This document shows positions 63,324 through 64,000 of a stretch of DNA of 64,000 nt, piece after piece. A program made the position numbers and the translations under genes. Numbering within the stretch: the stretch's first letter is position 1; each line of letters opens with the position of its first letter. The stretch is from Arthrobacter sp. Soil736 (GTDB lineage Bacteria; Actinomycetota; Actinomycetes; Actinomycetales; Micrococcaceae): NCBI RefSeq assembly GCF_001428005.1, contig NZ_LMSB01000023.1, positions 253,397-317,396 of the forward strand. The letters are read 5' to 3'. A model generated the notes under the pieces. The model did not search any database and was not told the origin of the DNA. It saw nothing but the letters and a program-made list of their open reading frames with translations.

Positions 63324-64000
63324 ATGACTGTCGTACCCCTGCCCCTGGCGCAGAACCACCCCGGCGACACCCTGATCCACGGAGCCGACGGCGGCTCCGA
63401 AGTCCGCCGTTCCGTTCTCCCCGGCGGCGTGCGGGTGCTGACCGAGGCGATGCCGGGCCAGCGGTCCGCGACCATCGGTTTCTGGGTCGGCGTGGGCTCC
63501 CGCGATGAGGCACCGGGCCAGCACGGCTCCACGCATTTCCTGGAGCACCTGCTGTTCAAGGGCACCAAGCGGCGCACCGCGCTCGAAATCGCGTCGGCGT
63601 TCGACGAGGTGGGCGGGGAATCGAATGCCGCCACCGCCAAGGAGAGCACCTGCTACTTCGCCCGGGTCCTGGACACCGACCTGCCCATGGCCATTGACGT
63701 GATCGCGGACATGATCACCGGCGCCGTGCTGGATCCCGCTGAGATGGAGCAGGAACGGGACGTCATCCTGGAGGAAATCGCCATGGACAGCGATGACCCC
63801 ACGGATGTTGCCCATGAGCATTTTGTCGCCGCGGTGCTCGGAACCCACCCGCTTGGGCGGCCCATCGGCGGCACACCGGACGCCATCCGGGCTGTGGCCC
63901 GCGATTCGGTGTGGGACCACTACCGGCGGTACTACCGTCCCGACGAGCTCGTGATCACCGCCGCCGGAGGCCTGGAGCACGACGTCGTCTGCCGCCTCGT
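63324..64000 (+). CDS. M16-family zinc peptidase (N-terminal part)
   Basis: 225 codons to the right edge, open. Inverted zinc motif H71-F-L-E74-H75 (STHFLEHLLFKGT) and the downstream Glu ligand in ERDVILEEIAMDSDDP, with the NAATAKESTCYFARVL segment. Processing-peptidase-like M16B proteins (PepR, Rv2782c in M. tuberculosis) follow pnp in actinobacteria. ATG at 63324; SD-like GAAAGG eight bases upstream. Confidence 0.93.
   Translation, partial: MTVVPLPLAQNHPGDTLIHGADGGSEVRRSVLPGGVRVLTEAMPGQRSATIGFWVGVGSRDEAPGQHGSTHFLEHLLFKGTKRRTALEIASAFDEVGGESNAATAKESTCYFARVLDTDLPMAIDVIADMITGAVLDPAEMEQERDVILEEIAMDSDDPTDVAHEHFVAAVLGTHPLGRPIGGTPDAIRAVARDSVWDHYRRYYRPDELVITAAGGLEHDVVCRL

Noticed and set aside
60913..63513. 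Very long open frame antisense to pnp
   Set aside because: High-GC coding DNA gives long antisense frames. Its product is low-complexity with no family signature, while pnp is unambiguous.

Overview
The window is high-GC actinobacterial chromosome. Gene order and protein character point to the Arthrobacter/Pseudarthrobacter group of Micrococcaceae, but no 16S rRNA is present, so the genus is an inference. I see no transposase, integrase, phage gene, CRISPR array or tRNA.

Two blocks form the conserved actinobacterial translation/RNA backbone. The left block (1-5.7 kb) holds the tail of a glutaryl-CoA-dehydrogenase-like gene, an M23 peptidase, rpsB, tsf, pyrH, frr and cdsA. The right block (29.9-64 kb) holds dxr, an RseP/Rip1-type site-2 protease, ispG, a GNAT gene, proS, rimP-nusA-ylxR-infB-rbfA, truB, ribF, rpsO, pnp and the start of an M16 peptidase. 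Accessory genes sit between backbone members: a SatD/SatE-like pair, a TetR-controlled ABC exporter, a PLP decarboxylase, an APH(6)-like kinase, a VIT transporter, a DUF4439 protein, a ScyD-like propeller protein, a deaminase, an aminotransferase and kynA-kynU.

Between cdsA and dxr lie about 24 kb of accessory DNA with two metabolic systems. (i) At 6.4-12.4 kb, a LytS-like sensor kinase, a LytTR response regulator, a small membrane protein and an SSS-family symporter run leftward. They are divergent from a DUF485-actP pair running rightward. This looks like a carboxylate (acetate/pyruvate class) sensing and uptake module with two transporters. (ii) At 14.4-27.5 kb, an AsnC/Lrp regulator is divergent from the branched-chain 2-oxoacid dehydrogenase genes (E1 alpha, E1 beta, E2). 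These are followed by a TetR gene divergent from methylcrotonyl-CoA carboxylase beta and alpha, an acyl-CoA dehydrogenase, both CoA-transferase subunits, a MaoC-type hydratase and a CitE-like lyase. Together they make an almost complete leucine-to-acetoacetyl-CoA pathway. Its gene content matches the Mycobacterium tuberculosis bkd-citE-maoC-fadE19-accA1-accD1-scoBA region.

Regulatory DNA is unusually readable. The bkd control region has a paired direct repeat plus a CRP/GlxR-type palindrome. The MCC promoter region has two GTTA-N8-TAAC palindromes. The TetR/ABC operon has a TTCATC-N4-GATGAA palindrome. Several genes have a -10-like hexamer 6-7 bases before the start codon, which predicts leaderless mRNAs. 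A dispersed 19-base repeat occurs inside two coding sequences and between two convergent genes. A 118-base nested inverted repeat separates infB from rbfA. The most promising poorly described system is the satDE-like pair at 32.5-33.8 kb: a palm-fold/HTH protein translationally coupled to a membrane protein, behind a strong leaderless promoter and a large palindrome.
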